NCBI RefSeq assembly: GCF_011170085.1 | Contig: NZ_BLLI01000008.1 | Span: 1-48,723 of the forward strand | Source of the DNA: Pseudolactococcus hodotermopsidis | GTDB taxonomy: Bacteria > Bacillota > Bacilli > Lactobacillales > Streptococcaceae | DNA: 48,723 nt | Direction of reading: 5' to 3' | Shown: positions 17,800-25,585 of the stretch, piece by piece | Position numbering within the stretch: the stretch's first letter is position 1 | Layout of the letters: the number at the start of each line of letters is the position of its first letter | Program-made: the position numbers and the translations under genes | Notes under the pieces: generated by a model | Seen by the model: only the letters and a program-made list of their open reading frames with translations | Databases searched by the model: none | Told to the model about the DNA's origin: nothing

Positions 17800-17903
17800 G
17801 GGCATCTCTAAAATCGGCTTTTGTTCATTTTCAGCAATTTTTTCATGCACCGAGTAACCGCAGGTGCAAAAATGGGCGAGTCTGAGTTTTTAGAGATACC
17901 CTT
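17798..17903. mobile_element. 106-base palindromic (MITE-like) element
   Basis: AAGGGCATCTCTAAAA (17798-17813) is inverted at 17887-17903 (TTTTTAGAGATACCCTT). Inside is another hairpin, TGCACC...GGTGCA (17846-17868). The left end includes the last bases of the permease stop codon. Related ends occur near 36463-36484 and 39724-39768. In RNA it may also act as a terminator or attenuator before the HyuA-like gene. Confidence 0.6.
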
Positions 17904-17918
17904 AAAATAAGCACAACT

Positions 17919-17973
17919 ATAAAACCAAACATGAGATGTCGATGTAGTTGTTCGATAACCTGTTTGGTTTTAT
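17919..17973 (+). other. Inverted repeat in the leader of the HyuA-like gene
   Basis: ATAAAACCAAACA (17919-17931) and TGTTTGGTTTTAT (17961-17973) are perfect inverted 13-mers around a 29-base loop. It could be a terminator-like hairpin or an operator. The remaining 77 bases to the ATG hold only a ribosome-binding site (TTGGAGA) and a short palindrome AGTATATACT (18018-18027). Confidence 0.5.
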
Positions 17974-18050
17974 ACGCGTTCAACTATAAAAACGGCACAC
18001 AAATTTATGCTTGAATGAGTATATACTTAATAAAAATTGGAGATAATAAA

Positions 18051-20180
18051 ATGGCACGTAAAGTAAGAATGGGAATTGACGTTGGTGGGACACATACCAA
18101 AGCAGTTGCTATTGATAATGAAACACATGAAATTGTCGGAAAAGTTCAAGTTAAAACATCGCATGATCACCCAAGTGGTGTGGCGGCTGGTGTTGTTGAA
18201 TCTTTTGTGCAATGTATGGAAGAAAATGGGATTGCGCCCGCTGATGTTGTATTCGTTGCGCATTCAACAACGCAAGCAACAAATGCGCTTGTTGAAGGTG
18301 ATGTGGCAAAAGTTGGGATTATTGGCATGAGTAAAGGTGGTTTGGAAGGATTCCTTGCCAAACGCCAACTGAAACTTGACAATATCCAACTGGAAGAAAA
18401 GAAACAAATTGAAATTGTCAATGAGTTTATCAAGTTAAAAGAATTGAATGAGTCAAATGCAACGGCTGCGATTAAACGTTTGGAGGGTCAAGGCGCTAGT
18501 GTTTTGGTTGCCTCAATGGCATTTGGCGTTGATGACGGATCGCCCGAAGAATTGATTCACAAAATTGCTGATGCTGACGGTATTCCAACGACTATGGCAT
18601 CAGATATTACCAAACTGTATGGTCTGACACGTCGGACGAGAACGGCAGCTATCAATGCCTCAATTTTGCCGAAAATGCTTGATACAGCGACTTCAACCGA
18701 GGAATCTGTCAAGGGCGCTGGTGTTGAAGTACCGCTGATGATTATGCGTGGCGACGGCGGGGTAATGGAAATTAGCGAGATGAAAAAACGTCCTGTTTTG
18801 ACAATGCTGTCAGGTCCTGCTGCCTCAGTTATGGGGTCGCTCATGTATCTGCGCGCCTCAAATGGTGTTTACTTTGAGGTTGGTGGCACAACGACTAATA
18901 TCGGTGTTATCAAAAATGGTCGACCAGCTATTGATTACTCGGTTGTTGGTGGTCACTCGACTTATATCTCGTCTCTTGACGTGCAAGTTGTCGGTTGTGC
19001 GGGCGGTTCAATGGTTCGGGCAAATAAAACAGGGATTGTTGATGTTGGCCCACGTTCTGCCCATATCGCTGGTCTTGGTTATTCGGTTTACACAGATACT
19101 GACCAGATTAAAGGTCCGCGTGTTGAGTTCTTCTCGCCAAAACCTGGAGACCCAGAAGATTATGTTAAAGTCGTGATGGAAGATGGTTTTGAAGTTACGA
19201 TTACAAATTCTTGTGCGGCAAATATTCTTGGCTTGGTTAGTCCAGATCATTTCTCTTATGGAAATGTTGAGTCTGCACGCAAGGCGTTCAAGGCTTTGGC
19301 AGATTATTGTGGCACAACGGTGGAAGATATTGCTGAGCAAATCATGGCGGCCTCTTATCGTAAGATTGAGCCAATTATCTCTGGCTTTGCTGAGAAATAT
19401 AAATTGGAACATGACCAAATTTCCTTGGTTGGTGTGGGTGGCGGTGCTGCCTCGCTGATTACTTATTTCTCAGATAAGTATAAAGTTAAGTATTCAATTC
19501 CTGAAAATGCGGAAGTTATTTCATCTATCGGGGTGGCTTTGGCAATGGTGCGTGATGTTGTTGAACGGATTATGCCATCGCCATCGAAAGAAGACATTCG
19601 CGCGCTGAAAAATGAGGCTTTGAATAAAGCGGTTGAGTCGGGTGCAACGCCAGAATCGGTAGAAATTCATATCGAAATTGACCCACAAACCTCTAAAGTC
19701 ACTGCCATTGCGACAGGTTCGACGGAAGTTAAGGCAACTGACTTGACTAAAGAAGTGACAGATGCCGAAGTGCTTGAATTGGCGGCAGAAGACATGCGCT
19801 TGAAACAAGACCAAATTAAAATTAAGACGAAAAATAACTACTTCTATATTGTCGGCGAAACAAAAGACGATAAAGAGGGACAAGCTATGCGGATTGTTGA
19901 TAAAAAAGGCTTTATCAAGGTGCAACGGGCAAATGCCATGTTTGCGAGGACAACAGCTGAGTCTTATCTGGAGCAAATGGAACGTCTTTGGGATGATATG
20001 GCAGTTTACCAAACGGAGTTGATTGCACGACCAGACTTTTACTTGTGTATTGGTGCGCGTGTCATGGACTTCTCGGCGACTGATTTTGAACAACTCACAT
20101 TATTGACTGATTTAGAAGTGTCAATGCTTGAACCAACAGAAGAGGTATTGATTGTTGCCGCAAATATTAGCCAAACTTAA
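18051..20180 (+). CDS. HyuA-like hydantoinase/oxoprolinase family protein (ASKHA fold)
   Basis: A 709-residue protein from ATG 18051 (TTGGAGA upstream). The N-terminal Hydant_A_N-type domain has GIDVGGTHTKAVAID (about 7-21) and HSTTQATNALVEG (near 75). The Hydantoinase_A-type domain has YFEVGGTTTNIGVI (near 280), QVVGCAGGSMVRA and GVGGGAASLITYF (near 465). In most HyuA proteins both GGT loops carry Asp (GGTFTD, GGTTTD); here they read GGTHTK and GGTTTN, so the ATP-site chemistry may differ. The last 160 residues are unlike HyuA and unrecognised. No HyuB partner lies nearby. The gene overlaps an HExxH protein gene and stands between two permeases ahead of uxuB. Confidence 0.75.
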   Translation: MARKVRMGIDVGGTHTKAVAIDNETHEIVGKVQVKTSHDHPSGVAAGVVESFVQCMEENGIAPADVVFVAHSTTQATNALVEGDVAKVGIIGMSKGGLEGFLAKRQLKLDNIQLEEKKQIEIVNEFIKLKELNESNATAAIKRLEGQGASVLVASMAFGVDDGSPEELIHKIADADGIPTTMASDITKLYGLTRRTRTAAINASILPKMLDTATSTEESVKGAGVEVPLMIMRGDGGVMEISEMKKRPVLTMLSGPAASVMGSLMYLRASNGVYFEVGGTTTNIGVIKNGRPAIDYSVVGGHSTYISSLDVQVVGCAGGSMVRANKTGIVDVGPRSAHIAGLGYSVYTDTDQIKGPRVEFFSPKPGDPEDYVKVVMEDGFEVTITNSCAANILGLVSPDHFSYGNVESARKAFKALADYCGTTVEDIAEQIMAASYRKIEPIISGFAEKYKLEHDQISLVGVGGGAASLITYFSDKYKVKYSIPENAEVISSIGVALAMVRDVVERIMPSPSKEDIRALKNEALNKAVESGATPESVEIHIEIDPQTSKVTAIATGSTEVKATDLTKEVTDAEVLELAAEDMRLKQDQIKIKTKNNYFYIVGETKDDKEGQAMRIVDKKGFIKVQRANAMFARTTAESYLEQMERLWDDMAVYQTELIARPDFYLCIGARVMDFSATDFEQLTLLTDLEVSMLEPTEEVLIVAANISQT

Positions 20181-20916
20181 AGCCTATACGGGCAAAAGTA
20201 CTTTTGAGAAGTTGAATGATTTGGTCAAACCTCAGCCAGCAGTGAAGGCTGAGGATGCCGATGATAAGGAACTTTGGAAGATGCTGACTGATTTATTGCC
20301 GATTTCGGATAATGTTTGGGGTGAGGTTGCCTTTACTAAGGAATTGTTGAAAAAGAAAATTTCACCCGACTTGAAAGCAGAAATGATTGTCAAAGCAACG
20401 GCAGCAGGCGAGTTTATGGCTGAAAAGTGTCAAGCCAAATATCCGAATTTGTCAATTGAAGAAATTGTCAAGGCGGAAGGTTTGGTGCTGACTTATCATG
20501 CGGAGGAAAAAATTGGCGAACGTATTTTATTTGCTATGTATACGCCGCCAGATAAAATCGTTGTCATGAAAAATCCGATTATGGAAATTGTCAAAGCCAT
20601 GCCGCATTGGAAAAGTGAAAATGAGATTAAGGCGATTGTCCTAGCGCATGAACTTTATCATCATTTGGAGTGTTCCGAGCCGAGTACTTATACGCAAAGT
20701 GAGCAGATTGTACTTTGGAAGTTACCGTTTTACGAAAGTAAGTCGCAGGTGCGTGCTTTGAGTGAAATTGCTGCCATGGCATTTAGCAAAAAGATGAACG
20801 GTTTGGCATTTTCACCAGCGTTACTTGATATAGTGTTATTTTATGCCTATAATCCGCAAGAGGCAAGAAAGATGTATCAAGAAGTTTTGGGGTTTAGTTT
20901 AAGAAAGGAAAGTTAA
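20152..20916 (+). CDS. HExxH putative zinc protein, first paralogue
   Basis: A 254-residue soluble protein, starting at TTG (20152) inside the end of the HyuA-like gene because the frame has a stop just before it. VLAHELYHHLE (HELYH at 166-170) is a zincin motif. LSEIAAMAFSKK (Glu205) is placed like the third ligand and following helix of ImmA/IrrE-type peptidases. The N-terminal half (1-110) is helical and unrecognised. There is no signal peptide or helix-turn-helix. One base separates it from the next permease. The protein at 22205 shares the same core (HEL.H.LE...P..YT...SEI.A..FSK). Whether it is a protease, hydrolase or metal-dependent partner of the HyuA-like protein is unknown. Confidence 0.7.
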   Translation: MLPQILAKLKAYTGKSTFEKLNDLVKPQPAVKAEDADDKELWKMLTDLLPISDNVWGEVAFTKELLKKKISPDLKAEMIVKATAAGEFMAEKCQAKYPNLSIEEIVKAEGLVLTYHAEEKIGERILFAMYTPPDKIVVMKNPIMEIVKAMPHWKSENEIKAIVLAHELYHHLECSEPSTYTQSEQIVLWKLPFYESKSQVRALSEIAAMAFSKKMNGLAFSPALLDIVLFYAYNPQEARKMYQEVLGFSLRKES

Positions 20917-20917
20917 A

Positions 20918-22198
20918 ATGTTTGGAATCATATCAGGGATATTGTTACTTGCCACTTTTTTGGTTTTAGTGGTTTATTGTATGAAAGGTAAGAATCTGCT
21001 CATTGGGTTTTTAGTTGCTGCAGTTGCGTGGTGTGTCATTGGTTTAGTGCCAATGCAAACGGTGGTTACGACCATTTTCCAAGACTCAGTTGCAGCTTAT
21101 GGTGGAACAATCGCTGTTATTGTCTTTGGGGCTTGGTTTGGTCGCGTTCTTGTTGATACGGGAATTGCTGGTTATATTATCAAAAAAACAGTTGAATTGA
21201 CTGGCGATAAGCCGTTGGTTACGACTTTACTTATCAACATTGTTTGTATGTTAATTTTTACCAGTGCCTTTGGTGTTGGTTCAGTTATGGCAATCGGGAT
21301 GATTATTTTGCCTATTTTGATGACACTTGGAATAGACAAAAAAATTGCTGCGGGTGCTTATATGCTTGCGGTAGCGGGTGGTATGTGGTTAAATATTGCT
21401 TATGTGAGTCAATTTTTCGCTGTTTTTCCAGGAATTAAATATGACAATAGTTATATTCGTTTTGGAGCAATCGCGACAGGTATTCATTTGGCTATTTTGG
21501 TGCTTTATATTTTATTTAACTACGGTTTTTCTAAGAAGAAAAAAGTTCGTGCTTGGGCAGTCGCAAAACCAATGAGTGAGACAGACTTGAAAGGTTATGT
21601 TGTCATCGTGCCATTTGTGCCAATTGTTACAGTGGCGTTATTAAAATGGCAACCTGTTCCTGCCTTTTTAATGGGAATTTTCTTGGGCTTACTCCTAACT
21701 GGCAATTTGAAAAATTATAATTTAGCTGTTGCCAAAGTTCAAAAAACGTTATATGACGGCGTAGCTGATAGCGGTCTATTGATTGGGATGTTGTATAGTG
21801 TTAATATTTTCCAAGCTGCAGCAAAACAAATTGCACCTTTATTGCAAGATTTGTTGGCAGATTTCATTCCAAATTCGCCAGTTATCATCTTGATTGCCTT
21901 TTGTATTTTAGCACCGCTTGCCTTGTTCCGTGGGCCACTGATGATTTGGGGTTCTGGAATTGCGCTAGCAACGATTTTACAAGCTATGGGAACATTTGAC
22001 GAGTCATTTTTGTTCATTATCTTTATGATTCCACCTGTGTCAATTGTGGCATCTTCTTGTCCGACACAATCATGGACAATGTGGGCATTGAACTTTACAA
22101 AAGTTGATACCAAGGAATATATTAAGACAAATTTACCATGGGCATGGGTGCTTACGGTGGCTTGTTTATTAGTTGGCTATTTTGTTTATTATCTGTAA
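20918..22198 (+). CDS. GntP-like permease, second paralogue
   Basis: A 426-residue polytopic membrane protein. IVFGAWFGRVLVDTGIAGYI (near 67-86) plus TGDKPLVTT corresponds position by position to the permease at 16435, and the end (CPTQSWTMWALNFTKVDTKE) also matches it. The two are diverged, so they may carry different organic acids or act together. Its ATG follows the HExxH gene by one base (GGAAAGTTAAAATG). It is in a tight run with the second HExxH gene and uxuB. Confidence 0.7.
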   Translation: MFGIISGILLLATFLVLVVYCMKGKNLLIGFLVAAVAWCVIGLVPMQTVVTTIFQDSVAAYGGTIAVIVFGAWFGRVLVDTGIAGYIIKKTVELTGDKPLVTTLLINIVCMLIFTSAFGVGSVMAIGMIILPILMTLGIDKKIAAGAYMLAVAGGMWLNIAYVSQFFAVFPGIKYDNSYIRFGAIATGIHLAILVLYILFNYGFSKKKKVRAWAVAKPMSETDLKGYVVIVPFVPIVTVALLKWQPVPAFLMGIFLGLLLTGNLKNYNLAVAKVQKTLYDGVADSGLLIGMLYSVNIFQAAAKQIAPLLQDLLADFIPNSPVIILIAFCILAPLALFRGPLMIWGSGIALATILQAMGTFDESFLFIIFMIPPVSIVASSCPTQSWTMWALNFTKVDTKEYIKTNLPWAWVLTVACLLVGYFVYYL

Positions 22199-22204
22199 AA
22201 TAAC

Positions 22205-22774
22205 ATGGAAAATTATGAATTGATTGATGCCGAAACTAAGACTTGTGATGCTGCGTTCTTTTTAGACTTGATTGCGCACAGTCCTGCGCGAAAACTTTCG
22301 CTTGATGAAAAAATGGCTATCATTGAATCCTGTCAAGCGGCAGCTATTAGTCAATTTGAAAATTTAATCGAGTTGTCTCCTTTGTCGCATATTAAAAATT
22401 TAGGTTTTAAATTAGTAGAAGATGTGGCAATGGAAAATGTGCCAGTCTTTGCACTATGTCATTCGGCAGAAAAGAAGCTAACTTTGAATGCTAAAATGAT
22501 TGAAAAAGTTGAGCAAAGACTTCAAAATTTTGCTAAAAGAGATGAAAAATGGGCAGTCAACATCAAAATTGTTGTCTTATGGCATGAATTATTTCATATG
22601 TTAGAAGAAAATGACCCGACAATTTATACGCGTAACGCATGGATTGAAAAAAAGTTTTTCAATCGCGTCAAAAAAGTACCGCTAGAGTGTGCAAGTGAAA
22701 TTGGCGCTATTTACTTTTCAAAAATAGCGACTAACTTACCTTTCAATCCAAGGGTATTTGAATTATTGGCTTAG
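22205..22774 (+). CDS. HExxH putative zinc protein, second paralogue
   Basis: A 189-residue soluble protein. VLWHELFHMLEENDPTIYTR carries HELFH (127-131), and SEIGAIYFSK carries Glu165, the same core as the larger protein at 20152. It lacks that protein's long N-terminal part. It follows a permease paralogue by six bases and precedes uxuB by 21. The pairing of each permease with an HExxH protein suggests a working relation, perhaps processing of the transported compound or of the permease. The family assignment (zincin, ImmA/IrrE-like) rests on motif spacing only. Confidence 0.7.
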   Translation: MENYELIDAETKTCDAAFFLDLIAHSPARKLSLDEKMAIIESCQAAAISQFENLIELSPLSHIKNLGFKLVEDVAMENVPVFALCHSAEKKLTLNAKMIEKVEQRLQNFAKRDEKWAVNIKIVVLWHELFHMLEENDPTIYTRNAWIEKKFFNRVKKVPLECASEIGAIYFSKIATNLPFNPRVFELLA

Positions 22775-22795
22775 AAAATAATAAGAGGTAAATAA

Positions 22796-24418
22796 GTGGG
22801 AATTAAATTAAATAGAGGGTTATCTTGTCAAATTAGCGAACTTGCTAATATGGATGTGCAATTAACCAAGAAAAATTTTGAACAGTTGAAAGAAAATACA
22901 AGTGAGATGCCACAATGGATTCATTTTGGTGGTGGCAATCTTTATCGTGGTTTTCACGCTGAAGTCGCACAAGAATTGATTAATCAAGGCAAACTTGAAA
23001 CGGGTGTAATCGTTTGTGAGACTTATGATGAAAATATCATTGATGAGGCTTATTATCCTTATAATAACGCCATTTTAGAAGTGATTATGCACGAAAATGG
23101 CGAGCTTGAAAAGAAATTGTTACAGTCAACAGCAGCAGCTTATTATTGCAATCCAGATCGTCCTGCAAGTTATGAGGCGGTTAAGGCGATTTTTGAAAAT
23201 GCGAGTTTGCAATTTGCGACGTTTACGATTACCGAAAAAGGTTACAATCTGACCGATATTAACGGCAATTATACAGCAGTTGTTGAAAAAGATATTATTG
23301 AAGGACCAGATTCAGCTGAGCATACCATGGCGATTGTGGCAAGTCTCTTACTGGCACGTTTTAATGCGGGTGGCATGCCGATTGCCATGGTCACAACGGA
23401 TAATTTCTCGCAAAATGGTCAGAAATTCCAAAACAGTATTTTGGGAATTGCTAAGGGGTGGGTAGCACAAAATCATGCACCACAAGCCTTTATCAATTAC
23501 TTAGAAGAAGATAAAAAAGTGAGTTTTCCATGGTCAATGATTGATCGAATTACACCCAATCCATCTGAAAGTGTAAAAATTGCGCTTGAAAATGACGGTT
23601 TTGAAAATCTTGACTTAATTCATACACCAAAAGGCACGAATATTGCACCATTTGCCAATACGGAAGTTTGTCATTACTTGGTTATTGAGGACAGTTTTCC
23701 TAATGGTCGTCCTGAGCTTGAGGCGGCGGGCGTGATTTTGACGAATCGTGACACGGTAGATAAGGCGGACACGATGAAAGTGACGACTTGTTTGAATCCG
23801 CTGCACACATCGCTTGCTATTTTTGGCAACCTGCTAGGTTTTACATCAATTTCTGGTGAAATGACAGATGCTGATTTGGTGGCGCTTGTCAAAGAAGTTG
23901 GTTATGTTGAGGGCTTGCCAGTTGTTGTTAATCCTCAAATTATTGACCCGAAAGTCTTTATTGATGAGGTAGTAGGCAAGCGTTTGGTCAATCCAAATAT
24001 TCCAGATACACCGCAACGCATTGCAGCTGATACATCGCAGAAAGTTGCGATTCGCTTTGGCGAAACAATTAAGAAATATGTCGCAAGTGATGTCTTAGAT
24101 GTTTCTGAATTGACGTTTATTCCACTGACTTTAGCTGCTTGGGTTCGCTATTTGCTTGGTGTTGATGATAGTGGAGAATCTTTTGTCATAAGTCCAGATC
24201 CATTGCTTGCTGATTTGCAAGCGCAATTAAGTGGCGTGACTTTAGGTAATATAGGCGATTTACATGAAAAAGTGGCACCGATTTTGCATAATGAGAAAAT
24301 CTTTGGTGTGGATCTGTATGAGGCAGGGCTTGGCGAGAAAATCGAAGGCTTTATTGCTGAGTTAATTGCTGGACCAGGTGCTGTCCGTAACACTTTGCAT
24401 GATTTGCTGAATAAATAA
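22796..24418 (+). CDS. uxuB: Fructuronate reductase (mannitol dehydrogenase family)
   Basis: Converts D-fructuronate to D-mannonate with NADH in the glucuronate branch. It is 540 residues, starting at GTG behind AAGAGG. The N-terminal NAD domain has WIHFGGGNLYRGFHAE (about 42-57). The C-terminal domain contains the long-chain mannitol dehydrogenase core. WSMIDRITPNPS and KVTTCLNPLHTSLA (near 325-338) hold the expected catalytic-region residues. It is immediately followed by uxuA and uxaC, which supports UxuB over tagaturonate reductase (UxaB), although the two cannot be fully separated by eye. It is somewhat longer than the E. coli enzyme. Confidence 0.85.
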   Translation: MGIKLNRGLSCQISELANMDVQLTKKNFEQLKENTSEMPQWIHFGGGNLYRGFHAEVAQELINQGKLETGVIVCETYDENIIDEAYYPYNNAILEVIMHENGELEKKLLQSTAAAYYCNPDRPASYEAVKAIFENASLQFATFTITEKGYNLTDINGNYTAVVEKDIIEGPDSAEHTMAIVASLLLARFNAGGMPIAMVTTDNFSQNGQKFQNSILGIAKGWVAQNHAPQAFINYLEEDKKVSFPWSMIDRITPNPSESVKIALENDGFENLDLIHTPKGTNIAPFANTEVCHYLVIEDSFPNGRPELEAAGVILTNRDTVDKADTMKVTTCLNPLHTSLAIFGNLLGFTSISGEMTDADLVALVKEVGYVEGLPVVVNPQIIDPKVFIDEVVGKRLVNPNIPDTPQRIAADTSQKVAIRFGETIKKYVASDVLDVSELTFIPLTLAAWVRYLLGVDDSGESFVISPDPLLADLQAQLSGVTLGNIGDLHEKVAPILHNEKIFGVDLYEAGLGEKIEGFIAELIAGPGAVRNTLHDLLNK

Positions 24419-24439
24419 TGATTGAGGAGATTTTACGAA

Positions 24440-25510
24440 ATGGAAATGACTTTTAGATGGTATGGCGCAAATGAAGAAAAGATAAAATTATCTGACATTC
24501 GTCAAATACCAGGCTGTAAAGGAATTGTTGGGACTTTGATGGATATTCCTGTTGGCGAAGTTTGGCCAAAGGCGCGCATTAAAGCCTTGAAAGAAGAAAT
24601 TGAGGCGGCAGGTTTAACGCTGAAAGTGATTGAAAGTGTCAATATTCATGAAGACATCAAAATGGGTGTGCCGTCGCGTGATAAATGGATTGAAAACTAC
24701 AAAACGACGATTCGCAATCTCGCTGAATTTGGAATTGAAGTGATTTGTTATAATTTTATGCCTGTATTTGATTGGTTGAAAACAGATTTAGATTTCAAAT
24801 TGGCAGACGGTTCGTCAACTTTGTCGTTTGTTACCAAAGATTTGCCCGCCTCACCAGAGGAATTGATTCAAAACATGGCAGATGGTGCTGAGGGTTTTAG
24901 TTTACCAGGTTGGGAGCCTGAACGTTTGGCGCAATGTAAGGCCTTATTTGATTTTTACAAAAATATTTCTGATGATGATCTGCGTGCTAACTTTAAATAT
25001 TTTATAGAGGCGATTATTCCGACTTGTGAAGAAGTTGGTGTGAAAATGGCTTGTCATCCAGATGATCCGCCGTATAGCGTTTTTGGCTTGCCACGCATGG
25101 TCAAAAACCGTGATGATTTGGACTGGATGATGAACGCAGTTGATTCAGCGTTTAATGGTATTACTTTGTGTACAGGTAGCATTGCTGAAGATCCTGCCAA
25201 TGATGTGGTTGCGATTTTGGCTGAATTTACTAAACGTGGTCGGATTCCTTTTGCTCATGTGCGCAATATCAAATTTACTGATGTTGCGGCAAAAGACTTC
25301 TATGAGGCACCGCATTTGTCAAGTGATGGCTCGCTTGATATGTATGCGATTATGCAAGCCCTGCATGACAATGGTTTTGACGGCTACATTCGCCCAGACC
25401 ATGGTCGCATGATTTGGGGCGAAACAGGTCGCCCAGGCTATGGTTTATATGACCGCGCGCTCGGTCTGACCTACCTCAATGGCTTGTGGGAGGCGCTTGA
25501 GAAGAAATAA
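24440..25510 (+). CDS. uxuA: Mannonate dehydratase
   Basis: Dehydrates D-mannonate to 2-keto-3-deoxygluconate (KDG) in a metal-dependent TIM barrel. It is 356 residues from ATG 24440, placed by TGAGGAGA 10 bases upstream. The family start MEMTFRWYG and GIVGTLMDIPVGEVWP are typical. Metal and substrate residues lie in CYNFMPVFDW, MACHPDDPPYSVFGLPR (His/Asp ligands) and FAHVRNIK. The end has RPDHGRMIWGE. It is between uxuB and uxaC and followed by a long hairpin. Confidence 0.95.
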   Translation: MEMTFRWYGANEEKIKLSDIRQIPGCKGIVGTLMDIPVGEVWPKARIKALKEEIEAAGLTLKVIESVNIHEDIKMGVPSRDKWIENYKTTIRNLAEFGIEVICYNFMPVFDWLKTDLDFKLADGSSTLSFVTKDLPASPEELIQNMADGAEGFSLPGWEPERLAQCKALFDFYKNISDDDLRANFKYFIEAIIPTCEEVGVKMACHPDDPPYSVFGLPRMVKNRDDLDWMMNAVDSAFNGITLCTGSIAEDPANDVVAILAEFTKRGRIPFAHVRNIKFTDVAAKDFYEAPHLSSDGSLDMYAIMQALHDNGFDGYIRPDHGRMIWGETGRPGYGLYDRALGLTYLNGLWEALEKK

Positions 25511-25518
25511 AATAACTT

Positions 25519-25560
25519 AATATATCCCGAGACAGATGAAAATTTGTGTCGGGATATATT
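25519..25560 (+). terminator. Long hairpin between uxuA and uxaC
   Basis: AATATATCCCGAGACA (25519-25534) pairs with TGTGTCGGGATATATT (25545-25560) with one mismatch. The stem is terminator-like but the T-run is weak. It may end part of the uxuBA message or protect its 3' end. Confidence 0.6.
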
Positions 25561-25585
25561 GCTAGATTAGAAAACGAGGAAAGCG

